A stretch of 53,552 bases of DNA from Labilithrix sp. (GTDB taxonomy: Bacteria; Myxococcota; Polyangia; Polyangiales; Polyangiaceae): positions 1 through 53,552 of the forward strand of contig JAQBQL010000123.1 in the NCBI GenBank assembly GCA_028287035.1, given 5' to 3'. Numbering within the stretch: position 1 is the first letter of the stretch; every line of letters starts with the position of its first letter. The position numbers were made by a program, and so were the translations under genes. The notes beneath the pieces are model-generated. The model did no database searches, was not told the origin of the DNA, and saw only the letters and a list, made by a program, of their open reading frames with translations. Below, piece by piece: positions 8,600 through 17,442 of the stretch.

Positions 8600-9325
8600 A
8601 TGAAGAACATCGAAGGCAGCCGCGTTCCCGACGTCACGTTCAAGACCCGCACCGCGGAAGGCCAGTGGAAGGACGTCACGACGTCCGAGATCTTCGCGGG
8701 CAAGAAGGTGGTGCTTTTCTCGCTCCCGGGCGCGTTCACCCCCACCTGCTCGAGCGCGCACGTGCCGCGCTACAACGAGCTCCTCCCTCTGTTCAGCCAG
8801 AAGGGCGTCGACTCGATCGTGTGCCTCTCCGTGAACGACGCGTTCGTCATGACGTCGTGGGCGGCCGACCAGCACGCGGAGAACATCACCTTCCTGCCCG
8901 ACGGCAACGGTGAGTTCACGGACAAGATGGGCATGCTCGTCGACAAGAGCGCGATCGGCTTCGGCAAGCGGTCGTGGCGGTACTCGATGCTCGTCGACGA
9001 CGGCGTGATCAAGAAGATGTTCATCGAGCCCGAGAAGGACGGCGACCCGTTCGAGGTCTCCGACGCGGACACGATGCTGAAGTACCTGGATCCCGAGGCG
9101 CAGGCGCCGCACGACGTGCTCCTCTTCACCAAGCCGGGCTGCAGCTATTGCACGAAGGCGAAGAAGCTCCTGTCCGACAAGGGGCTCCAGTACGAGGAGG
9201 TCGCCGCCTCTCCGCGTCGCCTCCGGGCGGTGAGCGCGAAGGCGACGACGCCGCAGGTCTTCATCGACGGCAAGTACGTCGGCGGGGCGGACGAGCTCGA
9301 GCAGTTCCTCGCCCAGAACTTGTGA
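8600..9325 (+). CDS. Hybrid peroxiredoxin-glutaredoxin (hyPrx5 type)
   Basis: 241 residues, a Prx5-family thioredoxin fold followed by a glutaredoxin. The peroxidatic cysteine is C50 in PGAFTPTCSSAHVPRY; the glutaredoxin site is CSYC (C181-C184) with a cis-Pro loop TTPQVFIDGKYVGG. Hybrids of this kind (first described in Haemophilus) reduce peroxides with glutathione electrons passed through the fused glutaredoxin. A purine-rich ribosome site (AAGAAGGAAG) precedes the ATG, 32 bases after the flavoprotein stop, so the two genes are probably co-transcribed under OxyR. CSYC replaces the more usual CPYC or CPFC. Confidence 0.93.
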   Translation: MKNIEGSRVPDVTFKTRTAEGQWKDVTTSEIFAGKKVVLFSLPGAFTPTCSSAHVPRYNELLPLFSQKGVDSIVCLSVNDAFVMTSWAADQHAENITFLPDGNGEFTDKMGMLVDKSAIGFGKRSWRYSMLVDDGVIKKMFIEPEKDGDPFEVSDADTMLKYLDPEAQAPHDVLLFTKPGCSYCTKAKKLLSDKGLQYEEVAASPRRLRAVSAKATTPQVFIDGKYVGGADELEQFLAQNL

Positions 9326-9346
9326 CGGCACCCTCGGGTCCAGCGT

Positions 9347-9366
9347 GCGGGAGGTGAAGATCCCGC
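9347..9366 (+). terminator. Weak hairpin after the peroxiredoxin gene
   Basis: GCGGGA (9347-9352) pairs with TCCCGC (9361-9366) across an 8-base loop, 20 bases after the stop. There is no T-run, so termination is only a possibility. Confidence 0.25.
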
Positions 9367-9425
9367 GCGCCCGGGCCGTTCCCTGAGCGCGGGTAACTCT
9401 CGCACGAGGGGGGGCGGGGCAGAAG

Positions 9426-11300
9426 ATGGTCGAACGAGAGGGCGCGGAGGAGGACGAGCGACTGCTGGCACTCATCGGGTGCATCCAGGGGCTCGTCATC
9501 GAGGTGGACGCCGACGCCCGCTACCTGGGCCTGTGGGCGGACGACCCGCGCGTCCTCGCGGTCCCCAAGGAACAGGCGATCGGGCGGACCATCAACGAGG
9601 TGCTCGGCGAGGAGTACGGCGCCCCGCTCACCGCGCTGGTGCGGCGCGTCTTCGACTCCGGACAGACCGAGCAGTACGAATATTCGCTCCAGATCGCGGG
9701 GGAGACCCGGTGGTTCCTGGCCGACGTGAAGCGCGTCCGCGCCGGCGACACCCACACGGTGGTCTCGTTCGCGCGTGACATCTCGGAGCGCAAGCGTGCC
9801 GAGCAGGCCCTCCACACGATGGAGGAGCGCTACCGCCTCGCCGCCCACGCCACGAACGACGTCCTCTACGACCACGACCTCCGGACGGGCAACGCCCACT
9901 GGGGTGCGGCGGCGCGCGGGCTCATCGGCATCGACGAAGAGGTCACGACCGCGACGTGGTTCTCGCGCATCCACCCCGAGGACATCGAGCGGCTCCAGGC
10001 CGAGTTCGCGAAGGCTCGAGCGGGCACGCAGGACACGTGGACGACGCGCTACCGGCTCCGCCGTAGCGACGGGAGCTTCGCCGAGCTGCTCAGCCGCGGC
10101 TTCTTCGTGCGCGAGGCCGGCGTCGCGGTGCGCTGCGTGGGTTCGGTGGCCGACATGACGCAGCTCAATCGCCTGCAGCAACAGCTCGTGCAGTCGGACC
10201 GGCTCGCCGCGATCGGCGTCCTCGCGGCCGGCGTCGGGCACGAGATCAACAATCCCCTCTCCTACGTGCTCGGCAACATCGAGTACGCGCTCGACATGGG
10301 ACCGTTCGCGCAGTCCGAGAGCGGCAAGGCGCTCGAGGCCGACGTGCGCGTCGCCCTCGGCGAGGCCCGCGAGGGTGCCCGCCGCATCGCCGAGATCGTG
10401 AAGAGCCTGAAGCTGTTCAGCCAGCACGAGGAGGTCGCCTCGCACGAGGTGCAGGTCGAGACCGTCATCGAGCGCTCGATCAAGATGGCAGAAAACCAGA
10501 TCCGCCACCGCGCGCGCCTGGTGCGCGACTTCTCCCGCGTGCCTTCCGTCAAGATCAACGAAGGGCAGCTCGGGCAGGTGTGCCTGAACCTGCTCATCAA
10601 CGCCGCGCAGGCGATCAACGACGGGAACACCGACGCGAACGAGATCCGCGTCGCCACGTCCGTCGATGCGCTCGGCCGCGTCGTCATCGCGGTCAGCGAC
10701 ACGGGCCCGGGCATCAGGCCCGAGCACCTTCCGCGGATCTTCGACCCGTTCTTCACGACGAAGGCGAACGGCATGGGGCAAGGCATCGGCCTCTCGGTGT
10801 GCCTCGCCATCGTGCAATCGATGGGCGGCGAGCTGACCGTCACGAGCGACCCGGGCGCGCCCACGACGTTCCGGATCACCTTGCCCGCGCCGGCCACCAC
10901 CCAGGCCGACACGCGCCCGCCGGCGGCCAGCGATCCGCCCGCGCAGAGGCCGCGGATGCTCGTCATCGACGACGACGCGGCGGTCGGACGCTACATCGCG
11001 CGCGTCCTCCGCTCCGAGTGCGACGTCACCACCGTCGAGAGCTCGTGTGACGCGCTCCGTCATCTCGACGGCGGCGAGCGCTTCGACGTCGTCCTCTGCG
11101 ACGTGATGATGCCCGAGATGAACGGCGTCGAGCTCTACGACGTGCTGCGGGAGCAACATGCGGACGTCCTCCCGCACCTCTTCTTCATGACGGGCGGCGC
11201 GTTCACCACGAAGACCGCGGAGTTCCTCGACACCATCCCGGACCGCGCCCTCGAGAAGCCGATCGACCAGGCGCGGCTGCGGGCCCTCCTCCGGTCCTGA
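9426..11300 (+). CDS. Hybrid sensor histidine kinase: PAS-PAS-HisKA-HATPase-receiver
   Basis: 624 residues with no membrane segment, so probably cytoplasmic. Two PAS domains (~12-125, ~130-250) are followed by a HisKA dimerisation helix with the phospho-acceptor H272 in GHEINNPLSYV, an ATPase domain (SDTGPGI, FDPFFTTK, GQGIGLSV) and a C-terminal receiver with acceptor D559 in VVLCDVMMPEMNG and conserved DDD at ~516. Such hybrids usually pass phosphate to a separate regulator, and none is adjacent. The gene stands alone between the peroxide block and the flavoprotein at 11335, 101 bases after the peroxiredoxin stop. PAS ligands cannot be guessed. Confidence 0.92.
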   Translation: MVEREGAEEDERLLALIGCIQGLVIEVDADARYLGLWADDPRVLAVPKEQAIGRTINEVLGEEYGAPLTALVRRVFDSGQTEQYEYSLQIAGETRWFLADVKRVRAGDTHTVVSFARDISERKRAEQALHTMEERYRLAAHATNDVLYDHDLRTGNAHWGAAARGLIGIDEEVTTATWFSRIHPEDIERLQAEFAKARAGTQDTWTTRYRLRRSDGSFAELLSRGFFVREAGVAVRCVGSVADMTQLNRLQQQLVQSDRLAAIGVLAAGVGHEINNPLSYVLGNIEYALDMGPFAQSESGKALEADVRVALGEAREGARRIAEIVKSLKLFSQHEEVASHEVQVETVIERSIKMAENQIRHRARLVRDFSRVPSVKINEGQLGQVCLNLLINAAQAINDGNTDANEIRVATSVDALGRVVIAVSDTGPGIRPEHLPRIFDPFFTTKANGMGQGIGLSVCLAIVQSMGGELTVTSDPGAPTTFRITLPAPATTQADTRPPAASDPPAQRPRMLVIDDDAAVGRYIARVLRSECDVTTVESSCDALRHLDGGERFDVVLCDVMMPEMNGVELYDVLREQHADVLPHLFFMTGGAFTTKTAEFLDTIPDRALEKPIDQARLRALLRS

Positions 11301-11334
11301 CGCCTCGCAGGAGCGGTGGTAGAGCAGGCGCACC

Positions 11335-13602
11335 ATGAAGGTCGTCTGCATCGGCGGTGGGCCGGCTGGTCTCTACTTCGCGCTCCTCTACAAGAAGGCC
11401 CGACCCGACGCCGACATCACGGTGGTCGAGCGCAACGCGGCCGGCGTCACCTTCGGCTGGGGCGTCGTGTTCTCGGACGAGACGCTCTCGTACCTCGAGG
11501 AGAACGATCGCCCGACGCACGAGGCGATCACGCGGAAGTTCGCGCACTGGACGGCCATCGACATCCACTACCAGGGCGAGTGCCTGCGGTCGGACGGCCA
11601 CGGCTTCTCGGGCATCGCCCGCAAGGAGCTGCTCGGCATCCTCGCCGCCCGCTGCGTCGAGCTCGGCGTGAAGCTCGTGTGGAGCACCGACGTCACCGAC
11701 GAGGACGCGTTCACGCGCGGGGCCGACCTCGTCGTCGCGTGTGACGGCGTGAAGAGCCGCATCCGCGACAAGCACGCGAGCGCCTTCGGCCCCTCGCTCG
11801 ACCTGCGGACCGCGCGTTACATCTGGCTCGGCACCCGGAAGAAGTTCGACGCGTTCACCTTCTACTTCGAGGAGAACGAGCACGGCATGTTCCAGGTGCA
11901 TGCCTATCGCTTCGACGAGAGCACGAGCACGTTCATCGTCGAGTGCGACGAGGCGACCTTTGGCGCGTCGGGCCTCGAAGGCGCGACCGAGGCGCAGAGC
12001 ATCGCGTACGTCGAGAAGCTGTTCGGCAAGCACCTCGCCGGCGAGAAGCTCCTCGCCAACAAGTCGACGTGGGGCCAGTTCGTCACGGTCAAGAACGAGC
12101 GGTGGTCGCACGGGAACGTCGTGCTCCTCGGCGACGCCGCGCACACCGCGCACTTCTCCATCGGCTCGGGGACGAAGCTGGCGATGGAGGACTCGATCGC
12201 GCTCGTGAAGGCGCTCGTCACCCACGCCGATGGTCACGGCGTGACCCGCGCCCTCGCCGCCTACGAGGAGGAGCGCCGGCCGGTGGTGGAGCGCACCCAG
12301 AAGGCCGCCCAGGACAGCCTTCTCTGGTTCGAGAACGTGAAGCGCTACCGGCACATGGATCCGACGCAGTTCGCGTTCAGCCTGCTCACCCGCAGCAAGC
12401 GCATCACCCAGCAGAACCTCGAGCTCCGTGACCCGCGCTTCGCGGCGAAGGTGGCGGGGTGGTTCGAGCAGTCGCTGGGCGGCGACGGCGCCGCGCCGGG
12501 ACGTCCCGCGATGTTCGCGCCGTTCCACCTCCGCGGGCTGACCCTCCCCAACCGCGTCGTGGTGTCCCCGATGTGCATGTATTCTGCACAGGACGGGCTC
12601 GTGAACGATTTTCATCTCACCCACCTCGCGGCGCGCGCGGCGGGCGGGGCCGGGCTCGTGATGGCCGAGATGACCGACGTGTCGCGCGAGGGCCGGATCT
12701 CCCCGGGCTGCGCCGGCATCTACCTGCCCGAGCACGTGACGGCGTGGAAGCGCATCGTCGACCACGTGCACCGGACGAGCGCGTCGAAGATCGGGCTGCA
12801 GCTCGGGCATGCCGGTCGCAAGGCCTCGACCCGCCTCATGTGGGAGGGCAGCGATCGCCCGCTCGCCGAGGGCAACTGGCCGATCATGAGCGCGTCGCCC
12901 CTCCCCTACTTCCCGGACAGCCAGGTGCCGCGCGAGATGGACCGCGGCGACATGGACCGCGTGCGCGGGGAGTTCGTCGCGGCCACGCGCCGCGCCGAGG
13001 AGGCGGGGTTCGATCTCCTCGAGCTGCACATGGCGCACGGCTATCTTCTGGCGAGCTTCCTGTCGCCGCTCACCAACGTACGGACCGACGCCTACGGTGG
13101 CTCGCGCGAGGGGCGGATGGCCTATCCGCTCGAGGTCTTCGACGCGGTCCGCGCGGCATGGCCGGAGCACAAGCCGATGAGCGTCCGCATCTCGGCGACC
13201 GACTGGCTGCCCGGGGGCGTGACCGACGAGGACGTGGTCGCGCTCGCCCGCGCCCTGAAGGAGCACGGGGCCGACATCATCGACTGCTCGGCGGGCATGA
13301 CCACCCCGGCGTCCCGGCCGCGGTTCTACGGGCGCATGTACCAGGCGTACTGGTCGGAGCTCGTCAAGCACGAGGTCGGGATCCCCACGATGACGGTCGG
13401 CGGCATCTCGACGGGTGATCAGGTGAACACGCTGGTCCTGTCGGGGCGGGCGGACCTCGTGGCGCTCGCTCGTCCCCACCTCGCGAATCCCCACTTCACG
13501 ATGCAGTGCGCGATCGAGCAGGGCTATCGCGAGGTGTTCATCCCGCCGCAGTACGGGATCGTCCGCCCGCTGCCGGCTCAGCGCGCCGACGCGCGGTCGT
13601 AG
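11335..13602 (+). CDS. Two-domain flavoprotein: monooxygenase fused to old yellow enzyme (aminobenzoyl/salicylyl-CoA type)
   Basis: 755 residues. The N-terminal ~390 are a PHBH-like FAD monooxygenase (VVCIGGGPAGLYFAL near residue 3, DLVVACDGVKSRIRD, and GDAAHTAHFSIGSG). From ~393 an old-yellow-enzyme barrel begins (FAPFHLRGLTLPNRVVVSP, QLGHAGRKAS, ELHMAHGYLLASFLSPLTN). This architecture is that of 2-aminobenzoyl-CoA monooxygenase/reductase of Azoarcus and of proteins annotated as bifunctional salicylyl-CoA 5-hydroxylase/oxidoreductase: hydroxylation of the aryl-CoA ring is followed by reduction within one protein. No aryl-CoA ligase or beta-oxidation gene is adjacent, so the substrate here is open. 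Its 3' end overlaps the convergent gene by 25 bases. Confidence 0.9.
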   Translation: MKVVCIGGGPAGLYFALLYKKARPDADITVVERNAAGVTFGWGVVFSDETLSYLEENDRPTHEAITRKFAHWTAIDIHYQGECLRSDGHGFSGIARKELLGILAARCVELGVKLVWSTDVTDEDAFTRGADLVVACDGVKSRIRDKHASAFGPSLDLRTARYIWLGTRKKFDAFTFYFEENEHGMFQVHAYRFDESTSTFIVECDEATFGASGLEGATEAQSIAYVEKLFGKHLAGEKLLANKSTWGQFVTVKNERWSHGNVVLLGDAAHTAHFSIGSGTKLAMEDSIALVKALVTHADGHGVTRALAAYEEERRPVVERTQKAAQDSLLWFENVKRYRHMDPTQFAFSLLTRSKRITQQNLELRDPRFAAKVAGWFEQSLGGDGAAPGRPAMFAPFHLRGLTLPNRVVVSPMCMYSAQDGLVNDFHLTHLAARAAGGAGLVMAEMTDVSREGRISPGCAGIYLPEHVTAWKRIVDHVHRTSASKIGLQLGHAGRKASTRLMWEGSDRPLAEGNWPIMSASPLPYFPDSQVPREMDRGDMDRVRGEFVAATRRAEEAGFDLLELHMAHGYLLASFLSPLTNVRTDAYGGSREGRMAYPLEVFDAVRAAWPEHKPMSVRISATDWLPGGVTDEDVVALARALKEHGADIIDCSAGMTTPASRPRFYGRMYQAYWSELVKHEVGIPTMTVGGISTGDQVNTLVLSGRADLVALARPHLANPHFTMQCAIEQGYREVFIPPQYGIVRPLPAQRADARS

Positions 13603-14189
13603 TCGTCCGCGGCGGCATTCACCACCGCGAGGTCCCGGGTCGCCTTCTCGGCGTCCGCCAGGAGCTCGGCCGTGAAGACGGTGAGCCCCCAGATGCCGTT
13701 GTCACGGCGCCGGAAGGGCCAGCGCGTGCCCTGGGCGGTGACGACGCTCGCCCGCTCGCCCATGACCTCGACCTTCGCGACGCCCGAGAGATCCTTGCGA
13801 AGCCGCCGCGCCCAGCCACGCTCGCGGTAGAGCACGACGAACGCGTCGCTCCCGTCCGGCGCCTCGGCGAGCGCGCGGTACTGGGCGAGCATCTCGGAGC
13901 GGCGAGGCTCGGGGTAGCTGCGGGCGATGCGGGCGCTCGCCTTGGCGCGCATGTCGTGGATCGTGAAGCAGGCCCACTGCGCCTCGGTCTCGAGGTACGC
14001 GAAGAAGGCCTTCGGATCGTCCTTCGACACCGACTGCGCGACGCGCATGTACGCGCCCGTCGGCGTCGTGTCGGCGGGGAACGGACGGTGGACCGCGCCG
14101 ATGACCGCGATCGGTACGAACACCAGCGCGGCCACGAGGGCCAGCGGCTTCCACGCGTGCAGGCGGCTGCGCATCCCGGTCGTCACCAT
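13578..14189 (-). CDS. Hypothetical membrane-anchored protein
   Basis: 203 residues from the ATG at 14189. A basic N-terminus leads into one hydrophobic segment (KPLALVAALVFVPIAVIGAV, ~15-34), then a soluble, probably periplasmic domain of ~165 residues with a pattern of helices followed by strands that loosely recalls NTF2/SnoaL-like or DUF4878-type folds. I do not recognise the family. Its stop lies inside the 3' end of the convergent flavoprotein gene (25-base overlap). A longer frame extends upstream to 14351 but has non-protein-like composition. Confidence 0.6.
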   Translation of the reverse strand: MVTTGMRSRLHAWKPLALVAALVFVPIAVIGAVHRPFPADTTPTGAYMRVAQSVSKDDPKAFFAYLETEAQWACFTIHDMRAKASARIARSYPEPRRSEMLAQYRALAEAPDGSDAFVVLYRERGWARRLRKDLSGVAKVEVMGERASVVTAQGTRWPFRRRDNGIWGLTVFTAELLADAEKATRDLAVVNAAADDYDRASAR

Positions 14190-14402
14190 ACTGCGTACCC
14201 TTCGTGACGGGGAGATCGGGCTCAGGGCACATGCCCTGTCGTGAGATGGCACGGTGGGGAGCCACCCTGCATCCATCGCGTGATCCGCGCATTCTCCGGA
14301 GGATCGCGCGATCGATCGGGCTGCGCGCGCGGCGGCACGCTGGATGCTCAAGCCTGACCCGGACGCCGAGGTCGGCGCCCTACTTTCTCCCAGGAGCCCG
14401 CC

Positions 14403-15023
14403 ATGCGAAGCATCAAACTCTCAGTCGCCGCCGTCGCCACCACGCTCGTCACGTTCTCGGCCACGGCCGCCTTCGCGGACGACGCCGCGATGCCGAGCGG
14501 CACCGTCGGCCCGACGCCGGCGACGACCACGTCGGCGAACGCGCCGAGCACCACCACGCCGGCGAGCACGACCACCACGACCTCGGCCGACGCGGACGGA
14601 ACCGCTGCGGCGGCCTCGAGCAACACGTACTCGAAGCCCGAGGACAAGGTCATCTACCAGCGCCACACCCCGAACAAGGCGTACCTCATCACGGGCGCCT
14701 CGCTCTTCGTGGGTACGTACGTGACGACGGCCGCCGTCGCCGCGAACTCCGGCTCGATCGGCGACCACGATCTCTACATCCCGATCGCCGGTCCGTGGAT
14801 CGACCTCGCGAACCGTGACATGGGCAACACCAGCACGACCGACAAGGTCCTCATCATCGGCAGCGGCGTCCTCCAGGGCGTCGGCGCGGGCATGGCCGTC
14901 GCGAGCTTCTTCATCCCGGAGAAGTACGCGGCTGCGACGATCGCGATGGGCCCGGTGAAGATGAACGTGTCGCCGACCGCAGGCGCGGGCATGGGCGGCG
15001 TCGGCGCGGTCGGAACGTTCTGA
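14403..15023 (+). CDS. Hypothetical secreted protein with Thr-rich linker
   Basis: 206 residues. A clear signal peptide (MRSIKLSVAAVATTLVTFSA, cleavage after AAFA) is followed by a ~45-residue Thr/Ala/Ser-rich low-complexity linker and then a domain with two hydrophobic stretches (~95-115 and ~150-178) that could insert in a membrane. A good ribosome site (AGGAGC) sits upstream. No family is recognised. The low-complexity linker is typical of surface or envelope proteins in myxobacteria. The gene ends 24 bases before egtB but looks functionally unrelated. Confidence 0.72.
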   Translation: MRSIKLSVAAVATTLVTFSATAAFADDAAMPSGTVGPTPATTTSANAPSTTTPASTTTTTSADADGTAAAASSNTYSKPEDKVIYQRHTPNKAYLITGASLFVGTYVTTAAVAANSGSIGDHDLYIPIAGPWIDLANRDMGNTSTTDKVLIIGSGVLQGVGAGMAVASFFIPEKYAAATIAMGPVKMNVSPTAGAGMGGVGAVGTF

Positions 15024-15047
15024 GCCGCGCGTCGATCCCGGGCCTCC

Positions 15048-16436
15048 GTGATGACGGATGCCCGCGAATCGTGCGGCATTTTGAACCTTGTCCCTGCGGC
15101 AAGCGACCGTTACGAACCCCTGGTGGGTGACCCGAGCAACATCGTCGCGCGCGTCCTCCGCACGCGGCGAGCGACCCTCCGGCTCGTCGAGTCGCTCGGG
15201 CCCGAGGACCTCGTGGTGCAGTCGATGCCCGACGCCAGCCCGGCGAAGTGGCACCTCGCGCACACGACGTGGTTCTTCGAGCGATTCGTGCTGCGTGACC
15301 TCGGGATCCCGCCCGTCCGCGACGAGTACGATTATCTCTTCAACTCGTACTACGAAGCGGTGGGCGCGAGGCACCCGCGGGCGGCGCGCGGGCTGCTGAC
15401 CCGGCCGACCACCGACGAGGTCCTCGACTACCGGCGCGCGATCGACGCGCGCCTCGCGGACCTCGAGAGCCGCGCCGCGGCGTCCACGGAGCTCGCGGCG
15501 GCCCTCGAGCTCGGCGTTCACCACGAGGAGCAGCACCAGGAGCTGCTCCTCACGGACATCAAGCACCTGTTCGCGCAGAGTCCGCTGAAGCCGGCCTACC
15601 GGGTGTCGCGCGGAACGAGCTCGGCCGCGTCGGGCTCCGATCCGGGGCCGCTGCGGTTCATCGCGTTCGCGGGCGCCGACGGCAAGGGGGACATCGCCGA
15701 GATCGGGCACGGCGGACCGGGGTTCTGCTTCGACAACGAGCGGCCGCGGCACAAGGTGTATCTCGCGCCGTTCGCCATCGCGTCGCGCGTCGTCACGTGC
15801 GGCGAGTACCTGGCCTTCGTGCTCGACGGGGGCTACTCGAGCCCCGAGCACTGGCTGTCCGAGGGATGGGCGTGGGTGCAGGCGAGCAAGAAGCGCGCGC
15901 CGCTCTACTGGCTCGATGCCGCGCCCGGCGACGAGGGCGGGGCTCCGCGCGTCTTCACGCTGGACGGTGTGCGGCCCTTCGATCCGGCAGAGCCCGTGTG
16001 CCACGTCTCGTACTACGAGGCCGACGCGTATGCGCGCTGGGCGGGCGCGCGGCTGCCCACGGAGGCCGAATGGGAGGTCGCGGCGGACCGCGCGCGGAAC
16101 GCCGGGCTGGGCGGCGGCATCAACGACGCGATGAGCGGTCATCTCCATCCCGTTGCGCCCGCCAGCGCCGGCCGCGACGCGACGAGCGGCGTCCCCGTGC
16201 AGATGCTGGGTGACGTCTGGGAGTGGACGCAGAGCGCGTATTCCCCCTATCCGGGCTTCCGCCCGCTCGAGGGCGCGTTCGGCGAGTACAACGGAAAGTT
16301 CATGGTCAGCCAGATGGTGCTGCGCGGGGGCTCCTGCGTGACGCCGCGCGACCACGTGCGCACCACGTACCGGAACTTCTTCCCGCCGGGCACGGAGTGG
16401 CAGTTCTCGGGCATTCGCCTGGCGAGGGACGCATGA
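15048..16436 (+). CDS. egtB: EgtB, ergothioneine sulfoxide synthase
   Basis: 462 residues: an N-terminal DinB-type helical bundle and a C-terminal formylglycine-generating-enzyme fold. The three iron ligands of EgtB are visible: H72 in KWHLAHTTWFFE, and H159 and H163 in HHEEQHQELLLTD. The C-terminal domain has the family motifs RLPTEAEWEVAA, GDVWEWTQSAY and VLRGGSC. EgtB is a non-haem iron enzyme that couples a thiol (gamma-glutamylcysteine or cysteine, depending on subtype) with oxygen to trimethylhistidine. egtA, egtC and egtE are not in the window, so I cannot tell which thiol is used. The stop overlaps the start of egtD, a normal pairing. Confidence 0.94.
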   Translation: MMTDARESCGILNLVPAASDRYEPLVGDPSNIVARVLRTRRATLRLVESLGPEDLVVQSMPDASPAKWHLAHTTWFFERFVLRDLGIPPVRDEYDYLFNSYYEAVGARHPRAARGLLTRPTTDEVLDYRRAIDARLADLESRAAASTELAAALELGVHHEEQHQELLLTDIKHLFAQSPLKPAYRVSRGTSSAASGSDPGPLRFIAFAGADGKGDIAEIGHGGPGFCFDNERPRHKVYLAPFAIASRVVTCGEYLAFVLDGGYSSPEHWLSEGWAWVQASKKRAPLYWLDAAPGDEGGAPRVFTLDGVRPFDPAEPVCHVSYYEADAYARWAGARLPTEAEWEVAADRARNAGLGGGINDAMSGHLHPVAPASAGRDATSGVPVQMLGDVWEWTQSAYSPYPGFRPLEGAFGEYNGKFMVSQMVLRGGSCVTPRDHVRTTYRNFFPPGTEWQFSGIRLARDA

Positions 16437-17431
16437 TGCCCGAGGGAGATGTGATGGCGGCGGCGGTCCTGGAGCGGAGCGACAGCGCGGCCGATCGCTT
16501 CCGGGCGGACGCGCTGGACGGCCTCGGGCGAGCGCCTAAGCGCCTCGCGCCCAAGTACTTCTACGACCGCGCCGGGTCGCTGCTGTTCGACGACATCTGC
16601 GAGCTGCCCGAGTACTACGTCACCCGCGCCGAGACCTCGATCATCGAGCGGCACGCGCGCGAGATCGTCGCCAGCTGGGGCGCGCGCGTTCGGGTCGTGG
16701 AGCCCGGCGCCGGCAGCTCGTGGAAGACGCGCCGGCTGCTCGAGACGCTCGGCCCCGAGCGCTGCGCGGAGTACGTGCCGGTCGACATCTCGCGCGAGCA
16801 CCTCGCCAGCACCGCGGCCGGGCTGCGCGTCGACTATCCGTGGCTCAAGGTGACTCCGCATGCCGCGGATTTCTCGGTGGAGCTGCCGATGCCGGCCGCC
16901 GAGGCGGGGGCGAGCACGGTCATCTACTTTCCTGGATCCACGATTGGCAACTTCGAGCCGCACGACGCGCAGCGCCTGCTCGAGCGGTTCCGCCTGGCCG
17001 TGTCGTCGCGCGACCGGGCCGCGGGGCGGATCGTCGTCGGGCTCGACCTGAAGAAGGACCCAAAGGTCCTGCACGCCGCGTACAACGACGCGAACGGCGT
17101 CACCGCGGCGTTCAACCGGAACCTGCTCGTGCGGATGAACCGCGAGCTCGGCGCCGACTTCGACGTCGACGCGTTCTCGCATTACGCCTTCTACGAGCCG
17201 GGGCACGGGCGCATCGAGATGCACCTCGTCAGCGCGCGCCGCCAGGAGGTCACCGTCGCCGGACGTCGCTTCCGCTTCTCGGAGGGCGAGTCGATCCGCA
17301 CCGAGTGCTCGTACAAGTACGATATGCCGCAAGCCGAGTCGCTGGCGCGCGCCGCGGGCCTCCGGCTGCACGACGCGTGGCTCGACGAGGAGCGCCGGTT
17401 CGCGGTCCTCGAGCTGCGCCCGGCGGTCTGA
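16433..17431 (+). CDS. egtD: EgtD, histidine N-alpha-methyltransferase
   Basis: 332 residues. It methylates histidine three times with SAM to give hercynine, the substrate of EgtB. Visible family features are YFYDRAGSLLFDDICELPEYY, split here as YFYDRAGSLLFDD and ELPEYYVTRAE (~42-67), the SAM loop VEPGAGSSWKTR, FPGSTIGNFEP with the substrate-binding Asn, and the C-terminal IRTECSYKY carrying the Glu and Ser that hold the imidazole. The first ATG (16433) overlaps the egtB stop; a later in-frame ATG at 16454 has the better ribosome site (GAGGGAG) and could be the real start. Confidence 0.95.
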   Translation: MMPEGDVMAAAVLERSDSAADRFRADALDGLGRAPKRLAPKYFYDRAGSLLFDDICELPEYYVTRAETSIIERHAREIVASWGARVRVVEPGAGSSWKTRRLLETLGPERCAEYVPVDISREHLASTAAGLRVDYPWLKVTPHAADFSVELPMPAAEAGASTVIYFPGSTIGNFEPHDAQRLLERFRLAVSSRDRAAGRIVVGLDLKKDPKVLHAAYNDANGVTAAFNRNLLVRMNRELGADFDVDAFSHYAFYEPGHGRIEMHLVSARRQEVTVAGRRFRFSEGESIRTECSYKYDMPQAESLARAAGLRLHDAWLDEERRFAVLELRPAV

Positions 17432-17442
17432 GCCGCGGCTCG

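Noticed and set aside
14190..14351. Longer N-terminus for the 13578-14189 protein
   Set aside because: The extra 54 residues are Arg/Ala-rich and would place the membrane anchor far from the N-terminus; ATG 14189 fits better.
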